This document shows, piece after piece, positions 23,590 through 36,822 of a DNA stretch of 64,000 bases; the first letter of the stretch is position 1; every line of letters begins with the position of its first letter. The translations under genes and the position numbers were made by a program. Location of the stretch: NCBI RefSeq assembly GCF_040802235.1, contig NC_133157.1, positions 91,126,001-91,190,000 of the forward strand, written 5' to 3'. The stretch is from Manis javanica (taxonomy: Eukaryota > Chordata > Mammalia > Pholidota > Manidae). Below the pieces are notes generated by a model that saw only the letters and a list, made by a program, of their open reading frames with translations, had not been told where the DNA came from and ran no database searches.

Positions 23590-23980
23590 CTCCCACCAAC
23601 AGATGAAGTCTCTTCTCGTTGGTCTGGTGACTTGCTTTGACAAGCAAAATGTGGCTGAGATGACAGTATGTGACTTCTGATGCTAGGTCTTAAGAGGAGT
23701 TGCAGTTTCTGCTTTCTCCCTCTTGGAATTCTGCCCTGGAATAAGATCATATAGAGACTGGAGAGGTCTAAGTCTCCTTGCCATCTGTTAGCACCAACCA
23801 GATGTGTGCTCCAGGTGCCAAATGCAGTGTCTGAGTGAGGCGAGGAAAACTGAAGAAAGGAACTGCCCAACTCTCAGAAACATGAGAAAAAATATACCAC
23901 TTTTCTATGGCACTGATTTCAGGGAGGAGTGTGGCTTATTGTACAGCAGTAGTCAACTGACACACTGTTTTATCTATGTT
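23590..23980 (+). mobile_element. MLT1-like (ERVL-MaLR) LTR fragment
   Basis: The segment has the typical MLT1 order: a GACAGTATGTGACTTC-type motif, a TAAGAGG...TTGCAG step, a CTCTTGG motif and a final ACAGCAGTAGTCAACTGACAC-like end. It is old and diverged; boundaries are approximate. Confidence 0.55.
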
Positions 23981-24199
23981 CTAAGCTCAAGTCTCATAAG
24001 AGAATATCTGATTAGGGGAATCCAGAATCACAGCTGCAATGAAATCCATAAAATGTTTTTGGTTTTCCAACCTCTCTGTTGCCTTGGAAATGTGTTCATG
24101 AACAGGACAGAAATTTGAATTGTATACTAACTTGAAAACCTAAGTAACATAGATCTTTAACCAAGTTGATCTGGGTACTAGGAAAGGAGGAAAAACAGT

Positions 24200-25930
24200 C
24201 TAACTCATTTTATGAGGCCAACATAACCTTTACACCATAATCACAGAAGGGGAATAAGAGAACAGGGAAAGCAAAATTAGAGTCACTCCATTAACTGTAG
24301 GTGTGAGTTTAGCTAAGTGAACCTAACACTTTTTAAAGATTGCGTCAAGTAGTTTATTTTAAAAACTCAATGGCAATGAGTTTAATGAAAGCCAATCTAT
24401 CAATGGACAAAAGGGAAAAGAAATATAATGCCAACACATGCAGAGAAAGCATCAACTGAACCCTGATTTATAATAAAAATAATCATAAGAGAGGAAAATT
24501 CCCTTACTTGATAGAGGCTACAAACCAAAATCCTACAGCAAACACATTTACTGAAGAAACTTTAGACATCCCCTTTAAGGTTGGAAATTGTACAAAGATG
24601 TCTGCTCTCACCACATGCAGATGTGATCATTTCTTACATATGATGTGGAAAAGATTATAAGCACTGCTATGAAGTATCTAAGACATACCCGCCAATGAAT
24701 GCACAAGATTTTGCAAAGAAAACAACCTATACAAATGGAAAGATAAAACAAATTTATAGTATTGCCAATGTAACTTTGTGAGATGTTAGTACTCCCCAAA
24801 TAAATTTGTAAATTCATTGCAATCCCTCAAAATTTCCACAAGAGTTTTTTGAGGAAATTGAAAAACTTACTCTAAAATTTGTGTGGAGGAATAAAGATCC
24901 ACAAATACCTAAATCAATTTTGGAAAAGAAGGGAACCTAGGGAAAGCAAAACAATGGCACAGAATAAGGAATGGACAGATAGATCCCTGTGTATGTGGGG
25001 AGTGGGTAGGTGAAAAGCATGGCACTATATTATCACTGGGGAAAGTATATAGTTGAGGACATTGTTCCAATATGTGGAGAAAATGAGAAGAAATTAAACT
25101 GCAAGAATAAAGATGAAAATACTGGAGAATATCTTTGTGACCTTGGATCAAAAGAGGAGAATATTTACATGATAGTAACCATGAAGCAAGAAATTGATGG
25201 ATCTACTACACAACCAGTAAATACTTGTGTTTGACAGGGTCATCTAGAGTAGACCACCTTATCAGAAGGAAGACAAGATATAACTACAATCAACTTTAAA
25301 CAGTACCTGACAAGACATTGGTAATACAATTCCAACAAGAAATTAGGTCAAGACTTTATTGAGAATGTCTACACTAAAAAAACCACAACTTCAACAGAAA
25401 TTTGGCAAAAGATAAAAATAGGCAGTCACTGAAGGGAAAACTCAAAGCCTGAAGGTATACAAAGAGATGATCAAACTAATTAATCGGATAAATGAAAATT
25501 AAAACAATTATGAGATGCTTCTTTATACCCATCATTTTGTTTGTCAAACATCAGAAAGTTGGGTGTTATCGAGTGTTAGGACCATAGGGCATGGGAACCC
25601 TCATGGGCTCTTGGTAGAGTATAGGCTGATTTGTCCCTTCTGGAAGCAACCTGGCAGTAAGTACTTAGTGAAATCATGCATATTCTCTAAGGAATAGCAA
25701 CCCACCACTGGTTTTATATCCCAAAAAAGTAGCTCACACTGATTCATAAGGTTCATATACATGTAGCTATATATCTGTATACCTCTCAGTCAACATTAGA
25801 TCTAGAAAGTGTTAAGAAAGTTTAAAAATGTAATTGATAACTCAGTATAACTTCTGTGAATGAAAAGAGCCAGATTTTTTTCATACAGAAAATATATGGA
25901 ACATTATGTATTTTGTAAGTGTGATATACA
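24200..25930 (+). mobile_element. Old L1 (ORF2 3' half and 3' UTR), decayed
   Basis: Plus-strand L1 landmarks occur in order: the GAGGCCAACATAACCTTTA palm-region stretch, a GTGTGGAGGAATAAAGATCC segment near 24880, then a 3' UTR-like part with GAGATGCTTCTTTATACCC. Many stops and indels are present. It is much older than the L1s at 14.6, 19.6 and 30-38 kb. Confidence 0.7.
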
Positions 25931-26640
25931 CAGTCCCTGGATCTCTGAATAACACATGATCAAGAGGTACCTATATGGAAGAATGAAGTGGGAATAGAGA
26001 AAGTAGATGATGGACAAATGGAATAAAGGTTACTTATGGGCCAACAATAACACTGCATATCAACTGAGAAGTGGGACTAGTTCAGTGCCTTACCCATCTG
26101 GTTTAGACAAAACTTCCATGAACTGAAGGTCTGGCTATGTAAAGTTCTAATGACTTGTTCAAAGTGTTACTCTTATTGAAACATTTGTTGATGTTTCATA
26201 GATGAAAATGAGTTCTGCTAAAGTTTTTGTTACTTATCTGACTATGGAATCTTATAAAAGTTATGGAAAGATGTGAATGGAAGAAGCTGTGAAAGACAAT
26301 AACTGATAAGATAAGCATTTCTCAAATTTGTGTCCACAGATCTGAAGGGTCCTCCAGTTCTCAGCCAGACTGTTTAAATTTTGCATAAATCCACGAACAA
26401 ATTAATTCTACACCATCTGTATGACTTGTTAATTGCAGAGCCCAAACTTGGTTTGTGTTCCAATGAGGAATAGAGTTGAACTTAATATGACAAATAAAAA
26501 CAAAAGGTGCACCACAGGAAAGTTTTGCAGTAATTAGAATAAGTAGAAAAGGATTTGTCTTGTGTTCCTGATGATCAATTCCAGTGTGTATGTACGTGTG
26601 TGTACATGTGTTGCATGTGTGTGTGTATTTGGGTTGGGGG
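25931..26640. other. Intergenic DNA with a short TG-rich run
   Basis: No gene is seen. A short imperfect TG/TATG microsatellite lies at about 26583-26627. Confidence 0.45.
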
Positions 26641-27440
26641 TGGTTCCCCACTCCACCAAACAATTCTGACAGCTGGGTGTCCTACAGTTCAATTCAATTC
26701 TGACACTGTCTACCCAGAGACAGCACCAGATCCCACAGGCTAAGAGCTCAGCTCCACAAGATTGTCGCTAACCCCACCTTGGACTCCAGTCACAAGTCCA
26801 GGTTGTCACACATGCTTCTGACCAAACAGCTATAAATCAGAGGTTCCCATGAACCCCTTCTTGGGTTCCATTAATTTGCTGGAGTGGCTCACAGAACTCG
26901 GGAAACACTAGATCACTGGTTTATTATAAAAGGATGTAACTCAGGAGCAGCCAGATGAAGAGCTGCAGAGGGCCAGGCACGGGGAAAATGACACAGAGCT
27001 CCCATGCCCTCTTCAGGGATGCCACTCTCTCTGAATCTCCATGTCTTCATTCACCTGGAGGCTCTCTGAACCTGTCCCTTTGTGTTTCTGTGGAGGCCTC
27101 ATGACACAGGCATGATTGATTAAGTCATGGGCCACAGGATCGATTCCACCTCCAGCCCTCCCACCCCTCACCCACTCCAATCAGGAGGGGGACTCCAATC
27201 AACCCTCCAACTATATGGTTGGCTCCTCCAGTGACCAACCTCCATCCTTAAGCATCCTTAGGTGCTTCCAAAAACACCCCATTAGCATAACAAAAGGGAC
27301 TTTTTATCACTCTCATCACAGAAAATTCCAAGGGTTTTAGGAGTTCTGTGCCAGGAGTGGGACAAAAACCAAACGTATGTTTCATATTGTAAATCATAAT
27401 ATTGCAGTTTGATGTATCAAAAAGCCCAATGGTGTTGGTA
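26640..27440 (-). mobile_element. Unclassified ERV LTR, minus orientation (tentative)
   Basis: On the minus strand an AATAAACC signal (about 26920) is followed by GTTTCCCGAGTTCTGTGAGCC, a pattern I associate with old mammalian LTRs. The far end includes GTGATAAAAAGTCCC. Family and exact ends are uncertain, and no target duplication was found. Confidence 0.4.
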
Positions 27441-27450
27441 GAACTCATGC

Positions 27451-28323
27451 TGAGACAGGGACCATGGGTTTAGACAGAGTAGGGTGAGGGCTTCCAGAGA
27501 GAAAGAAGAGCAAGATAATTCCAGTCAGAACAATGTAGCAATGTGCAAAGAAGCCCCTATAGAAACTCTGTGTTAAGCATTATGCAAAGTCAGAGTCACA
27601 CTAATTCTCTAGAGTAAAGATACCCGACTAGGAATATAGACATCTTCAGTAAGATCAGTTAAAAGCTTAAAAGGCCAGGAGCAACTTGGCCTGGAATGTT
27701 TGAGTGTTCTGCAGATAAAGAAAAGTGTCTCAGCATAACCCATGACCTCACTGTATCAATTAGATCATGACACTGTAAAATATACCTTAGCCTGCTAAAA
27801 GACCCAGCTTATTTTTAACTATACCTATGTGCTGTATTTCCTTCTCTGATCCTACTCAAGTAATCGACAACCTTAGCAGAAGATTAATTTAGTAAACAAG
27901 TTCAGCTATAAACATCCCCAAAAGTTAAGAACTAAGATTCTTAACACACTTTAGCAAACAGGCAACAACCCAGCCCACCTTGGGGGTAGGGCAGGCAGTC
28001 TTAATTGACATGCTCCCAGAGGGAAACTCCTATCCTGAGAAAGAATCAAAGCACCAAATTTCTTCTGTTACTCATCAAAAATGAGCATTCTGGGACCACT
28101 CAACAAGTCTGCACCCTTAGCCCTTTACTCCCATTCCTGATAATCCTCAACCACACATAAAACCCCTAGACAACAAGCCAACCACAGACTCTCTTGTCCC
28201 CTCCTGGAGTTCTGTCCTCTCACTTTATCTCTAAATAAAAGCCTCTCCCTGTCTCTCCTACCTTGGGTGTTTGCTAAGTTCATTCTTCGACTCCACAAAC
28301 AAGACCCCCCCACCCCCGCATCA
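27451..28323 (+). mobile_element. Solo LTR, TGAGACA family (class I ERV), TSD ATGC
   Basis: 873 bp, start TGAGACAGGG and end GCATCA, with perfect 4-bp flanks ATGC (27447-27450 and 28324-28327). A 4-bp duplication fits class I ERVs. It is highly similar to 9486-10319; a C/A-rich run precedes its end. Confidence 0.9.
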
Positions 28324-28327
28324 ATGC

Positions 28328-29244
28328 TGGCCTCAAAAAAAGCCCATCTTTAAGCTCTCTACCTTATCTGTGTTCACAGTAACAGAAACAGTTAGTTGGT
28401 TTCATAAAAAAACATCCATCACATTAAATCGTAGTCAATTTAATTTGTATTAAAATGAAGTTAGTTTGTATTTAATATTTTTGTTCTCAATTGTTTAAAA
28501 GATATTAGCCTTACTGTACTCTGTTTTGTACATATTTAACATTATAATGAAAATGTGGATTTTTCTCAATATAATGGATGTCAAGCTAACAGTGGGGATA
28601 TGAGAGATTATTCCCTCCAAAAGTGATCAGACCTGTACGCCTCTCAAGTTTGCACATCACTAGAATGTGGGGGGTGCCTCTCTGGGGCTGCTTTCCGCTT
28701 GGCTGTAACTCCTGGAGGGAGCAGTGCACACGGCTGGGCTGTGTGCACAGACACAGGCTGCCTCCTGGAAATGCTTCACCCAAAGTCCTAACAATTTATT
28801 TGGTGAAAAAGTAGCTTTAAAAGAATCCACACACTTGAGGGTGGAGGGGCTGACCCCATTTAATTAGATTGCATTCTAACAGCTCACAGCTGAAATGCAT
28901 TGTACTGTGGGAAGAGGAGGGAATAAGTTCATTATATGTGGAAAAAATTTCATGGAATAAGTGACCCTATATCTGGAGCTTCTGGAGGGAAAGGTAGGAA
29001 TTTGCCCAACAAGAAGGAAACTCTGGACCAATGTACGCTTCAAAACTTTAAAACGTTATTATCCTGGAGCTAGGAGCAGCAGACTGTGGCCAGCATGTGA
29101 AAGTTGTTAGAACACAGTGTGGGCTGAGGGACTGTTCACCTCTCTGCACTTTGCAAGGTGCAGGGCCTCACACAGCTGAGGAATAGTGCTACTGGCAGCA
29201 ACGTCCCCTTTCCTGATTCTGTTAAATACTTGGAAGTAATTTTC
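28328..29244. other. Intergenic DNA, nothing distinct
   Basis: No recognised gene, RNA gene or repeat termini. Confidence 0.4.
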
Positions 29245-29891
29245 TATGGAGAAATTGAAGGTTCCTATGGCCAGGATTCTTACCTGACCCTGGTGGGCTA
29301 GCTCACTACACACATGTGGGCAATATGTTGCTATTGACTCTATATAAAGAGCTCTGCCCACTGCTCTGGGCTACTGCAGAGCCTGTCTTGCCAAAGGGTT
29401 TCAGCCCCAGGCAAGTTCACTATGGATTCAATGAGACCAAAGAATGACAATGGAACGTTCTTGGAGTGAAAGGGTTATACCCAACTTTATTCCCACGGTG
29501 GCAGGTCAGTCACTAGACTCCCATCCACTCATAGGGAGTCTGCATACAGCAAGCCACTCTCTGCCACTAGGACTCTCTACCACACAGCCATCTCAGTCTC
29601 TGTACTCGGCACTGCCACCACTTCAGTCTCTGCTCTCCCACAGCCGTGTGGCCATGCCACGGTGTCACTGTGCAGAGTGCTGGGTGGAGCTCTTTATATA
29701 GAGTCAATAACAATGTATTGCCCACAGGTGTGCAGTGAGCAAGCCGACCAGGGCCAGGTGAGAATCCTGGCCACAGGAACCTTCACTTTACCTTCAAACC
29801 CTTTTACCTCAATAACATTCCACTGTCATTTTTTTGGGTTACATTGAATCCATAGTGAACTTGTCTGGGGCTGAAACCCATTGGCAAGACA
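29245..29891 (+). mobile_element. Plus-strand LTR (TGTGGATAAA family) split by a minus-strand LTR of the same family
   Basis: Positions 29245-29383 match the 5' part of the family LTR in plus orientation, and 29796-29891 match its 3' end (ending GGCAAGACA). Between them lies a second LTR in minus orientation (29384-29792). The middle of the host LTR, about 130 bp, is missing, so this is insertion plus deletion or a rearrangement between inverted copies. No clean target duplication was found for the outer copy. Confidence 0.75.
29384..29792 (-). mobile_element. Minus-strand LTR nested in a plus-strand LTR
   Basis: About 409 bp. It starts on the plus strand as TGTCTTGCCAAAGGG and ends just after the segment corresponding to TTCCTGTGGCC of the family's 5' end. 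The terminal TGTGGATAAA is lost at the right junction, consistent with a deletion there. Confidence 0.75.
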
Positions 29892-29967
29892 CTTTTGTAT
29901 GTCAAGTCAAAAAGTTTTTATCTTGTTCTAATAATAAACTGTGTGACAATTTTCTACCCAAATTACT

Positions 29968-30043
29968 CATTTTTTTATTTTTTATTTATTTATTTATTTA
30001 TTTATTATTTATTTTTATTTATTTATTTATTTATTTTTATTAA
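29968..30043. repeat. (TTTA)n microsatellite at the L1 3' end
   Basis: A T-rich run with repeated TTTA units, evidently evolved from the L1 poly(A) tail on the minus strand. Confidence 0.9.
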
Positions 30044-32219
30044 GGTATTATTGATATACACTCTTATGAAGGTTTCACATGAAAAAACAATGTAGTTACT
30101 ACATTTACCCATATTATCAAGTCCCCACCCATACCCCAATGCAGTCACTGTCCATCAGTGCAGCAAGATGCCAGAGATCTACTATTTGCCTTCTCTGTGA
30201 TACACTGTTCTCCCTGTGATCCCTCACACCATGTGTACTAAACATAATACCCCTCGATCCCCATCTCCCTCCCTCCCCACCTGCCCTCCCACACACCTCC
30301 CCTTTGGTAACCACTAGTTCATTCTTGGAGTCTGTGAGTCTGCTCCCATTTTGTTCCCTCAGTTTTCTTCATTGTTATACTCCACAAATTAGGGAAATCA
30401 TTTGGCATTTGTCTTTCTCCACCTAGCTTATTTCACTGAGCATAATGTCCCCCAGCTCCATCCATGTTGTTGCAAATGGTAGGATTTGTTTCTTTCTTAT
30501 GGCTGAATAGTATTCCATTATATATATGTACCACATCTTCTTTATCCATTCACTACAGATGGACACTTAGGTTGCTTCCATGTCTTGGCTATTGTAAAAA
30601 GTGCTGCAATAAACAGGGGTGCATATATCTTTTTGAACCTGAGAAGTTGTATTCTTTGGGTAAATTCCAAGGAGTGAAATTCCCAGGTCAAATGGTATTT
30701 CTATTTTTATTTTTTTGAGGAACCTCCATATTGCTTTCCACAATGGTTGAACTAGCTTACATTCCCACCAGCAGTATAGGAGGGTTCCCCTTTCTCCACA
30801 TCCTTGCCAGCATTTGTTGTTCTTAGACTTTTCGATGCTGGCCATCCTTACTGGTGTGAGGTGGTATCTCATTGTGGTTTTAATTTGCATTTCCCTGATG
30901 ATTAGTGATGTGGAGCATCTTTTCACATATCTGTTGGCCATCTGAATTTCTTCTTTGGAGAACTGTCTCTTCATATCCTCTGCCCATTTGTTAATTGGGT
31001 TATTTGCTTTTTGGAAGTTGAGGTGTGTGAGCTCTTATATATTTTGGATGTTAACCCCTCATTGTATATGTGATTTACAAATATACTCTCCCATACTGTA
31101 GGATGCTTTTTGTTTTGTTGATGATGTCCTTTGCTGTACAAAAACTTTTTAGTTTGATGTAGTCCCATGAGATCATTTTTGCTTTTGTTTCCCTTTCCCG
31201 AGGAGATGGGTTCAGGAAGACATTGCTCATGCTTATATTCAGGAGATGTTTGCCTATGCTGCCTTCTAAGAGTTTTATGGTTTCATGACTTACATTCAAG
31301 TCTTTAATCCATTTTGAGTTTACTTTTGTGTATGGGGTTAAGCAATAATCCAGTTTCATTCTCTTGCATGTAGCTGTCCAGTTTTGCCAGCACCATCTGT
31401 TGAAGAGACTGTCATTTTCCCATTGTATGTCCATGGCTCCTTTATCATATATTAATTGACCATATATGATTGGGTTTATATCAGCACTCTCTAGTCTGTG
31501 CCATTGGTCTATGGGTCTGTTCTTGTGCCAGTACCAAATTGTCTTCATTATTGTGGCTTTGTAGTAGAGCTTGAAGTTGCGGAGTGTAATTCCCCCTGCT
31601 TTATTCTTCCTTCTCAGGATTGCTTTGGCTATTCAAGGTCTTTTGTGGTTCCATATGAATTTTAGGATGATTTTCTCTAGTTCCTTGAAGAATGCTGTTG
31701 GTATTTTGTGAGGAATTGCATTGAATCTGTAGATTGCTTTAGGCAGGATGGCCATTTTGACAATATTAATTCTTCCTATCAATGAGCACAGGATGTGTTT
31801 CCATTTATCAGTATCTTCTTTAATTTCTCTCATGAGTGTCTTGTAGTTTACAGATTATAGGTCTTTCACTTCCTTGGTTAGGTTTATTCCTAGGTATTTT
31901 ATTCTTTTTGATGCAAATGTGAATGGAATTGTTTTCCTGATTTCTCTCTCTGCTAGTTCATTGTTAGTGTATAGGAATGCCACAGATTTCTGTGTATTAA
32001 TTTTGTATCCTGCAACTTTGCTGAATTCAGATATTAGATCTAGTAGTTTTGGAATCGATTCTTTAGGGTTTTTTATGCACAATATCATGTCATCTGCAAA
32101 CAGGGACAGTTTAACTTTTTCCTTGCCAATCTGGATGCCCTTTATTTCTCTATGTTGTCTGATTGCCATGGCTAGGACCTCCAGTACTATATTGAATAGA
32201 AGTGGAGAGAGTGGGCATC

Positions 32220-34551
32220 TGTTTTGCCAAAGGGTTGCAGCCCCAGGCAAGTTTGCTATAGATTCAGAGACCAAAGAAATTGACAGCAAAACATTCTTTG
32301 GGGTTGAAAGGGTTATACCCAACTTTATTTCCAGGTGGCAGGTCAGTCACTTAAATCCCATTCACTCAGAGTGAGTCTGTATGCAGCAAGCCAGTCTCTC
32401 TCTGGGCCCTTCTGTACACACAGCTGTCCTCTGGGCCTCTCTGCAGTCGTCCCACACAGTTGTCCTCTGGGCCTCTCTGCGCAGTCATCCCACACAGTTG
32501 TCCTCTAGGCCTCTCTGCACAGTTGTCCCGCACAACCATCCTCTGGGCCTCTGTCCTCGGCAGTGCCACCACTCCAGCCTCTGCTCTGCTCTCCTGCAGT
32601 CTTGCAGCCCTGCCACAGTGTCGTGCCCAGAGCATGGGGTGGAGCTCTTTTTTATAGACTCAACAGCCATGTACTGCCCACAGGTGTGCAGTGACCTAGT
32701 CAACCAGGGCCAGGTGAGAATCCTGGCCACAGGAACTCTCATTTTATCCACACTCCACCCCTCCAGGATTCTCTCCTCTCAATCTGTGTGCCCGTAGTCC
32801 TCTGCAATGGTCCCTGTGCAAGGAAGCTCGAACATTCTTCTCCAGCCTCTCCAGCAAAAAGTCTTGCAGACACACAGGGCAGACTCATGGCTCTCTCTCT
32901 GACCTCTGCCTCTTTGGTCTTAATGGCTGGAACTGCTGCTCTGGTTTCAGTTGTTGCCATAGCTCCAGTAAGATCCTATTTGGCTTCCCGTCTAATTTTC
33001 TTCCATCTACTCCTGCCCGTATCAAATCAACCCACATTTGGGTCCTGGCAACCCTCACGGGGCACCTCAAATTCCTCCTGTGAGTAACAGGTCTTATTTT
33101 TTTCCGGGTTCTCATTGCTTCAGCTACTGTACATGTCACCTCGCATTTTGTAATCGCTGCCTCAAGGTGGGCTGCACTGTCAGGGAAGACAGCTTTCCCA
33201 TCTCTGATCCCGGCAGAACAATTCCATCTACCCCTAAGTCCCACAGCCACTGGATCAGCCTGAGTATAGGGGCAGAGCATAGAGTGCTCCATGACCTGGG
33301 GAGGGGGCTGCTCCTCTCCCTGGGGAACTTGCAGCTGCTGGGTCTTTATTTTCTTTACTACCACTGGTGTGCTTTCAATAGAGGGGCCAGTGCCTCCAGC
33401 ACCACCCCTTCATCCTTCCCCAGCTCCTCCATTTCTGGGGCTGATGGCACCTTTCTCTCCCCTCCCCCAAGTGCCTCCTCTGCTACAGTGCCCCGCAGCA
33501 GTGCCAGCTCAGTCTCCAGAAGGTCTCTTACTTTCAGCTCAATGCTTCACAGCTGATGTTCTCGTGCTACCTCTGCCTGTGCTTCCCTCAGGAACTCGTC
33601 CTTTTCCCTGATGGCCTTCTCCTCCTTCAGAAAACCTGGCAGCGCTGCCATCTCGTGTCCAATGGCGCTGGAACTCTTGTGCTGCCTCCTCCCGCATAAA
33701 GGCCATCTCCTTCCTCAGGGTATCCACAGAGGTTTGCAGCTTGCTTTCTCGTGCTGCCATTTCTTGGGTCTCCTCTGTAGACTTTTTTAATACTGTGAGA
33801 AGCAGCCAACCCACAGTCCCTGCTGCCTCCTGGGCACTCTGCTTCTCAAAGGATCTACTTATTATACCAAGGGCCACCCCTACAGCCTCAGGTGTCACCT
33901 CCACTTGCCCCCAGTCCTGGGGTGGGGCCCAGTCCTCTAGGAGGCAAGCCACCTCAGACCACATACCCATTTATGGATGATCCACTGTCTCTTCATGCAC
34001 AGGGGCAGCCTGCTGAAGCACCCCTCCCATAAAGGCAGCATGTCTTTTTCCTTGGTCAACAATGAACCCTACCAACTTTGGCCAATTGTCTTGCCAATGA
34101 GTTTCAGCCCCGGGCAGGTTTACTATGGATTGAGTATGCCAAAGAAATTGACAGCAAAATGTTCTTTGGGGGTGAAAGGGTTATACCAACTTTATTTCCA
34201 AGTGGCAGGTCAGTCACTAGAATCCCACTCACTCAGAGCAAGTCTGTATGCAGCAAGCCAGTCTCTGCCTCTGGGCCCCTCTGTACACACAGCTGTCCTC
34301 TGGGCCTCTCTACACAGTTGTCCCACACAGCCATCCCCTGGGCCTTTGTCCTCGGCGCTGCCACCACTCCAGCCTCTGCTCTGCTCTCCTTCAGTCTTGC
34401 AGCCCTGCCACCATGTCGTGCCCAGAGCAGAGCACTGGGCAGAGCTCTTTTTACAGAGTCAACATCCATGTAGTGCCCACAGGTGTGCAGTGAGCTAGTC
34501 AACTAGGGCCAGGTGAGAATCCTGGCCACAGGAACTCTCATTTTATCCACA
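32220..34551 (-). mobile_element. ERV element A: pol-deleted ERV-L-like provirus inside the L1, TSD GCATC
   Basis: 2,332 bp in minus orientation. 5' LTR 34551-34087, internal region about 34086-32753, 3' LTR 32752-32220. Perfect 5-bp target duplication GCATC (32215-32219 and 34552-34556), and L1 sequence resumes on both sides. The internal part keeps a gag-like reading frame and then jumps directly to the pre-LTR end; protease, RT and integrase are absent. The 3' LTR (533 bp) is longer than the 5' LTR (465 bp) because of extra GGCCCAGAGGA-type units, and it resembles the 3' LTR of element B more than its own 5' LTR. Confidence 0.93.
32885..33970 (-). pseudogene. gag-like remnant of element A
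   Basis: The first frame (33970-33539) encodes a 143-codon stretch with a charged, heptad-like helical segment (TEETQEMAARESKLQTSVDT), as in ERV-L-type gag coiled coils. A second frame (33364-32885, 159 codons) continues with a basic C-terminal part. A stop and frame change separate them. No zinc knuckle was seen. Assignment to gag rests on position after the 5' LTR and on the parallel region of element C, which is followed by protease and pol. Confidence 0.65.
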
Positions 34552-36822
34552 GCATCCTTGTCTTCTTCCCGATCTTAAAGAAAAAGCTTTCAGCTTCTTG
34601 CTGTTAAGTATAATGTTGGCTGTGGGTTTGTCATATATGGCCTTTATTATGTTGAGGTACTTGCCCTCTATACTCATTTTGTTGAGAGTTTTTATCATGA
34701 ATGGCTGTTGAATTTTGTCAAATGCTTTTTCAGCATCTGTGGAGATGATTATGTGGTTTTTGTCCTTTTTGTTGATGTGGTGGATGATGTTGATGGATTT
34801 TTGAATGTTGTGCCGTCCTTGTATCCCTGGCATAAATCCTACCTGATCATGATGGATGATCTTTTTGATGTATTTTTGAATTCAGTTTGCTAATATTTTG
34901 TTGAGTATTTTGCATCGATATTTATCAGGGATATTGATCTGTAATTTTCTTTTTTTGTGGTGTCTGTGTGGTTTGGGTATTAGAGTGATGCTGGCCTCAT
35001 AGAATGAGTTTGGAAGTATTCCCTCCTCTTCTATTTTTTTGAATACTTTAAGGAGAATGGGTATTACATCTTCACTAAATGTTTGATAAAATTCAGTGGT
35101 GAAGCCATCTGGTCCAGGAGTTTTGTTCTTAGGTCAGTTTTTGATTACCAGTTCAATTTTGTTTTTGGTAATTTTTCTGTTCAGATTTTCTGCTTCTTCC
35201 TTGGTCAGCCTTGGAAGGTTGTATTTTTCTAGAAAGTTGTCCATTTTTTCTAGGTTATCCAGTTTGTTAGCATATAATTTTTCATAGTATTCTCTAATAA
35301 TTTTTTGTATTTCTGTGGGGACCATAGTGATTTTTCCTTTCTCATTTCTGATTCTGTTTATGTGAGTAAACTCTTTTTTTCTTGATAAGTCTGGCTAGGG
35401 GTTTATCTATTCTGCTTATTTTCTCAAAGAACCAGCTCTTGCTTTCATTGATTCTTTCTATTGTTTTATTCTTCTCAATTTTATTTATTTCTGCTCTGAT
35501 CTTTATTATGTCTCTCCTTCTACTGACTTTGGGCCTCATTTGTTGTTCTTTGTCTAGTTTCATTAATTGTGAGTTTAGACTGCTTATATGGGATTGCTCT
35601 TCTTTCTTGAGGTAGGCCTGTATTGCAATAACCTTTCCTTTTATCACAGCCTTGGCTGCGTCCCACAGATTTGCGGTGTTCAATTATTGTTATCATTTGT
35701 CTCCATATATTGCTTGATCTCTGTTTTTATTTGGTCATTGATCCATTGGTTATTTAGAGGCATGTTGTGAAGCCTCCATGTGTTTGTGGAATTTTTCATT
35801 TTCTTTGCATAATTTATTTCTAGTTTCATACCTTTGTGGCCTGAGAAACTGGTTGGTACAATTTCAATCTGTTTGAATTTACTGAGGCTCTTTTTGTGGC
35901 CTAGTATATGATCTATTCTTGAAAATGTTCCATGTGAACTTGAGAAGAATGTGTGTTCTGTTGCTTTAGGGTGCAGAGTTCTGTAGATGTCTGTTAGGTC
36001 CATCTGTTCTATTGTGTTGTTCAGTGTTTCTGTCTCCTTACTTATCTTCTTTCTGCTTGATCTGTCCTTCAGAGTGAGTGGAGTGTTGAAGTCTCCTAGA
36101 ATGAATGCATTGCATTCTATTTCCCCTTTTAATTCTGTTAGTATCTGTTTCACATATGTGGGTGCTCCTGTGTTGGGAGCATAGATATTTATAATGGTTA
36201 TATCTTCTTGTTGGATTGACCCCTTTATCATTATGTAATGTCCTTCTTTGTGTCTTGTTACTTTCTTTGTTTTGAAGTCTATTTTGTCTGGTACAAGTAC
36301 TGCAACTCTGCTTTTTTTCTCTCTATTAGTTGCATGAAATATCTTTTTCTATCCCTTCCTTTTAGTCTGTCTATGTCTTTGGGTTTAAAGTGAGTCTCTT
36401 GTAGGCAGCATATAGATGGGTCTTGTTTTTTTATCCATTCAGTGACTATCTTTTGATTGGTGAATTCAGTCCATTTACATTTAGGATGATTATCAATAGG
36501 TATGTACTTATTGCCATTGCAGGCTTTAGATCCATGGTTACTAAAGGTTCAAGGTTAATTTCCTTACTATCTAAGAGTCTAACTTAACTGACTTAATATG
36601 CTGTTACAAACACAATCTAAAGGTTCTTTTCTTTTTCTCCTCCTTTTTCTTCCTCCTGCATTCTTTATATATTAGCTATCATATTCTGTATTCTTTGTCT
36701 ATCCCTTGATTGACTTTGGGGATAGTTAATTTAATTTTGCATTTGCTTAGTAAACAGCTCTTCTACTTACTGTGGTTTTATTTCCTCTGGTGACAGCTAT
36801 TAAACCTTAGGAACACTTCCAT

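Larger units (their letters stand above)
30567..36600 (-). pseudogene. L1 ORF2 (endonuclease and reverse transcriptase), broken and split by ERV A
   Basis: Endonuclease domain: about 36600-35680 (landmarks IINIYAPN, GDFNT, SRIDHILG). Reverse transcriptase: 35683-34556 and, after the ERV, 32214-31850 (landmarks [30 protein letters not shown]). The C-terminal zinc-knuckle end reaches about 30567. Several frameshifts and stops divide the frame. The ERV inserted within the RT palm coding sequence, between the RSGRRQG region and CPLSPLLF. Confidence 0.9.

Noticed and set aside
33038-33611. Long open frames (172 and 106 codons) antisense to gag in A, repeated identically in B
   Set aside because: They are on the strand opposite to the provirus and are identical in B only because the DNA is identical there; composition is low-complexity Pro/Ser and no domain is seen.
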